This document shows, one piece after another, positions 5,488-6,337 of a stretch of DNA of 6,337 bases. This DNA comes from an uncultured Eubacteriales bacterium (GTDB taxonomy: Bacteria > Bacillota > Clostridia > Lachnospirales > Anaerotignaceae): positions 1 to 6,337 of the forward strand of contig URCD01000120.1 in NCBI GenBank assembly GCA_900546215.1, read 5' to 3'. The notes below the pieces were generated by a model, which did no database searches, was not told the origin of the DNA, and was given only the letters and a program-made list of their open reading frames with translations. The translations under genes and the position numbers were made by a program. The stretch's first letter is position 1. Each line of letters begins with the position of its first letter.

Positions 5488-6337
5488 ATGAACGCAGTAA
5501 TAAGACCCGCAAAAAAAGTCAGCGGTGTACTAACAGTTCCCGGCGATAAATCAATTTCACACCGCTCAGTAATGCTTGGAGCCATAGCCAAGGGCGACAC
5601 ACACGTAACAGGATTTCTTACCGGCGAGGACTGCCTTTCAACCATAAGCTGTTTTAAAAAGCTTGGCATTGATATAGAAATTGACGGTACAAATGTTACT
5701 GTTCACGGAAAAGGATTAAATGGCCTTTTGGCGCCATGCGATACTCTTGATGTTGGCAACAGCGGAACAACATTAAGGCTTATGAGCGGTCTGCTGGCCG
5801 CACAGCCTTTTACCAGCCAGATAACCGGTGATAAATCCATTCAGAAAAGGCCAATGGGACGTGTTGCCGCTCCAATAGAGCTTATGGGCGGAAAAATAGC
5901 CTCTTACGGAGAAAAGCTTACCGCTCCGCTTACAATTGAAGGCCGCCGTCTAAAAGCGATTGACTATACACTTCCGGTTGCAAGCGCGCAGGTAAAAAGC
6001 TCTGTTATTCTTGCAGGCCTGTATGCAGAAGGTGTTACGCGTATAACTGAACCTGAAGAAACAAGAGACCATACCGAAATAATGCTAAATTATTTTGGCG
6101 CAGATATAAAGAAAGACGGAAATACGATAATTGTAACACCTGTCCCAGAATTAAACGCAAGGGATATTTTTGTTCCCGGAGATATATCCTCCGCTGCGTA
6201 CTTTATTGCGGCCGCGATTATATGTAAAAGTTCCGAGGTTGTAGTAAAAAATGTCGGCGTCAATCCAACAAGAACTGGAATAATTACAGCGTTTAAGAAT
6301 ATGGGCGCAGACATTGAGCTTTTGAATAAGAGGACTG
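5488..6337 (+). CDS. aroA: 3-phosphoshikimate 1-carboxyvinyltransferase (EPSP synthase), 3' end cut by window
   Basis: EPSP synthase transfers the enolpyruvyl group from phosphoenolpyruvate to shikimate 3-phosphate, the sixth shikimate-pathway step. The frame is open from ATG 5488 to the right edge: 283 full codons plus one base, about two thirds of the usual 425-430 residues. It is not truncated by a stop; it simply leaves the window. Visible motifs are PGDKSISHR (18-26), DVGNSGTTLRL (88-98), KRPMGR (120-125), SAQVKSS (166-172), RDHTE (193-197), PGDISSAAYF (230-239) and NPTRTG (259-264). The set GDKS, SAQxK, RxHxE and NxTR is the signature given for class II EPSP synthases, as opposed to the E. 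coli-like class I with NAGTAMRPL. AAAGGA (5474-5479) lies eight bases before the ATG, inside the end of tyrA, and only four bases separate the two genes, so it shares their transcript. Confidence 0.97.
   Translation, partial: MNAVIRPAKKVSGVLTVPGDKSISHRSVMLGAIAKGDTHVTGFLTGEDCLSTISCFKKLGIDIEIDGTNVTVHGKGLNGLLAPCDTLDVGNSGTTLRLMSGLLAAQPFTSQITGDKSIQKRPMGRVAAPIELMGGKIASYGEKLTAPLTIEGRRLKAIDYTLPVASAQVKSSVILAGLYAEGVTRITEPEETRDHTEIMLNYFGADIKKDGNTIIVTPVPELNARDIFVPGDISSAAYFIAAAIICKSSEVVVKNVGVNPTRTGIITAFKNMGADIELLNKRT

Noticed and set aside
5328..5669. Minus-strand 113-codon frame across the tyrA-aroA junction
   Set aside because: It spans the ACT domain of tyrA and the start of aroA, both strongly supported on the other strand.

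Overview
The window is a stretch of chromosome from an endospore-forming Firmicute, most likely a member of the Clostridia. The evidence is a near-complete spoIIIA sporulation operon, moderate-to-low GC content, heavy use of ATA, AGA and AGG codons, and strong GGAGG-type ribosome binding sites. Genus cannot be told from this sequence alone. No mobile element, CRISPR array, tRNA, rRNA or phage gene is visible.

Layout: two gene blocks diverge from a 178-bp intergenic region (3195-3372). On the minus strand, reading leftward, lie spoIIIAA, spoIIIAB, spoIIIAC, spoIIIAD and spoIIIAE. A ribosome binding site and ATG for the next gene, presumably spoIIIAF, sit at the very left edge. On the plus strand, reading rightward, lie a type I-beta DAHP synthase (aroF-like), a prephenate or arogenate dehydrogenase with a C-terminal ACT domain (tyrA), and the first 283 codons of EPSP synthase (aroA), cut by the right edge. 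Both blocks are tightly packed, with overlaps or gaps of at most 18 bases, and look like operons.

How the genes work together: in B. subtilis the SpoIIIA proteins are made in the mother cell under sigma-E. With forespore SpoIIQ they build the transenvelope channel needed for late forespore development. AA is the ATPase, AB a platform-like membrane protein, and AC, AD and AE are integral membrane parts. The plus-strand block supplies the first committed step of the shikimate pathway (DAHP synthase), the sixth step (EPSP synthase) and the tyrosine branch (TyrA). Its first two enzymes both carry small regulatory domains, which suggests feedback control at protein level. A good housekeeping promoter precedes the aro block with a leader of only about 25 bases, so there is no room for a T-box or attenuator. 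A weaker sigma-E-like promoter can be drawn for spoIIIAA.

No previously undescribed system was found; every gene belongs to a known family. Points worth a second look are the TyrA cofactor loop, the class II-type EPSP synthase motifs, the Ser-for-Gly P-loop of SpoIIIAA, the AC/AD paralogy, a small in-frame repeat in spoIIIAE, and dyads in the divergent promoter region.
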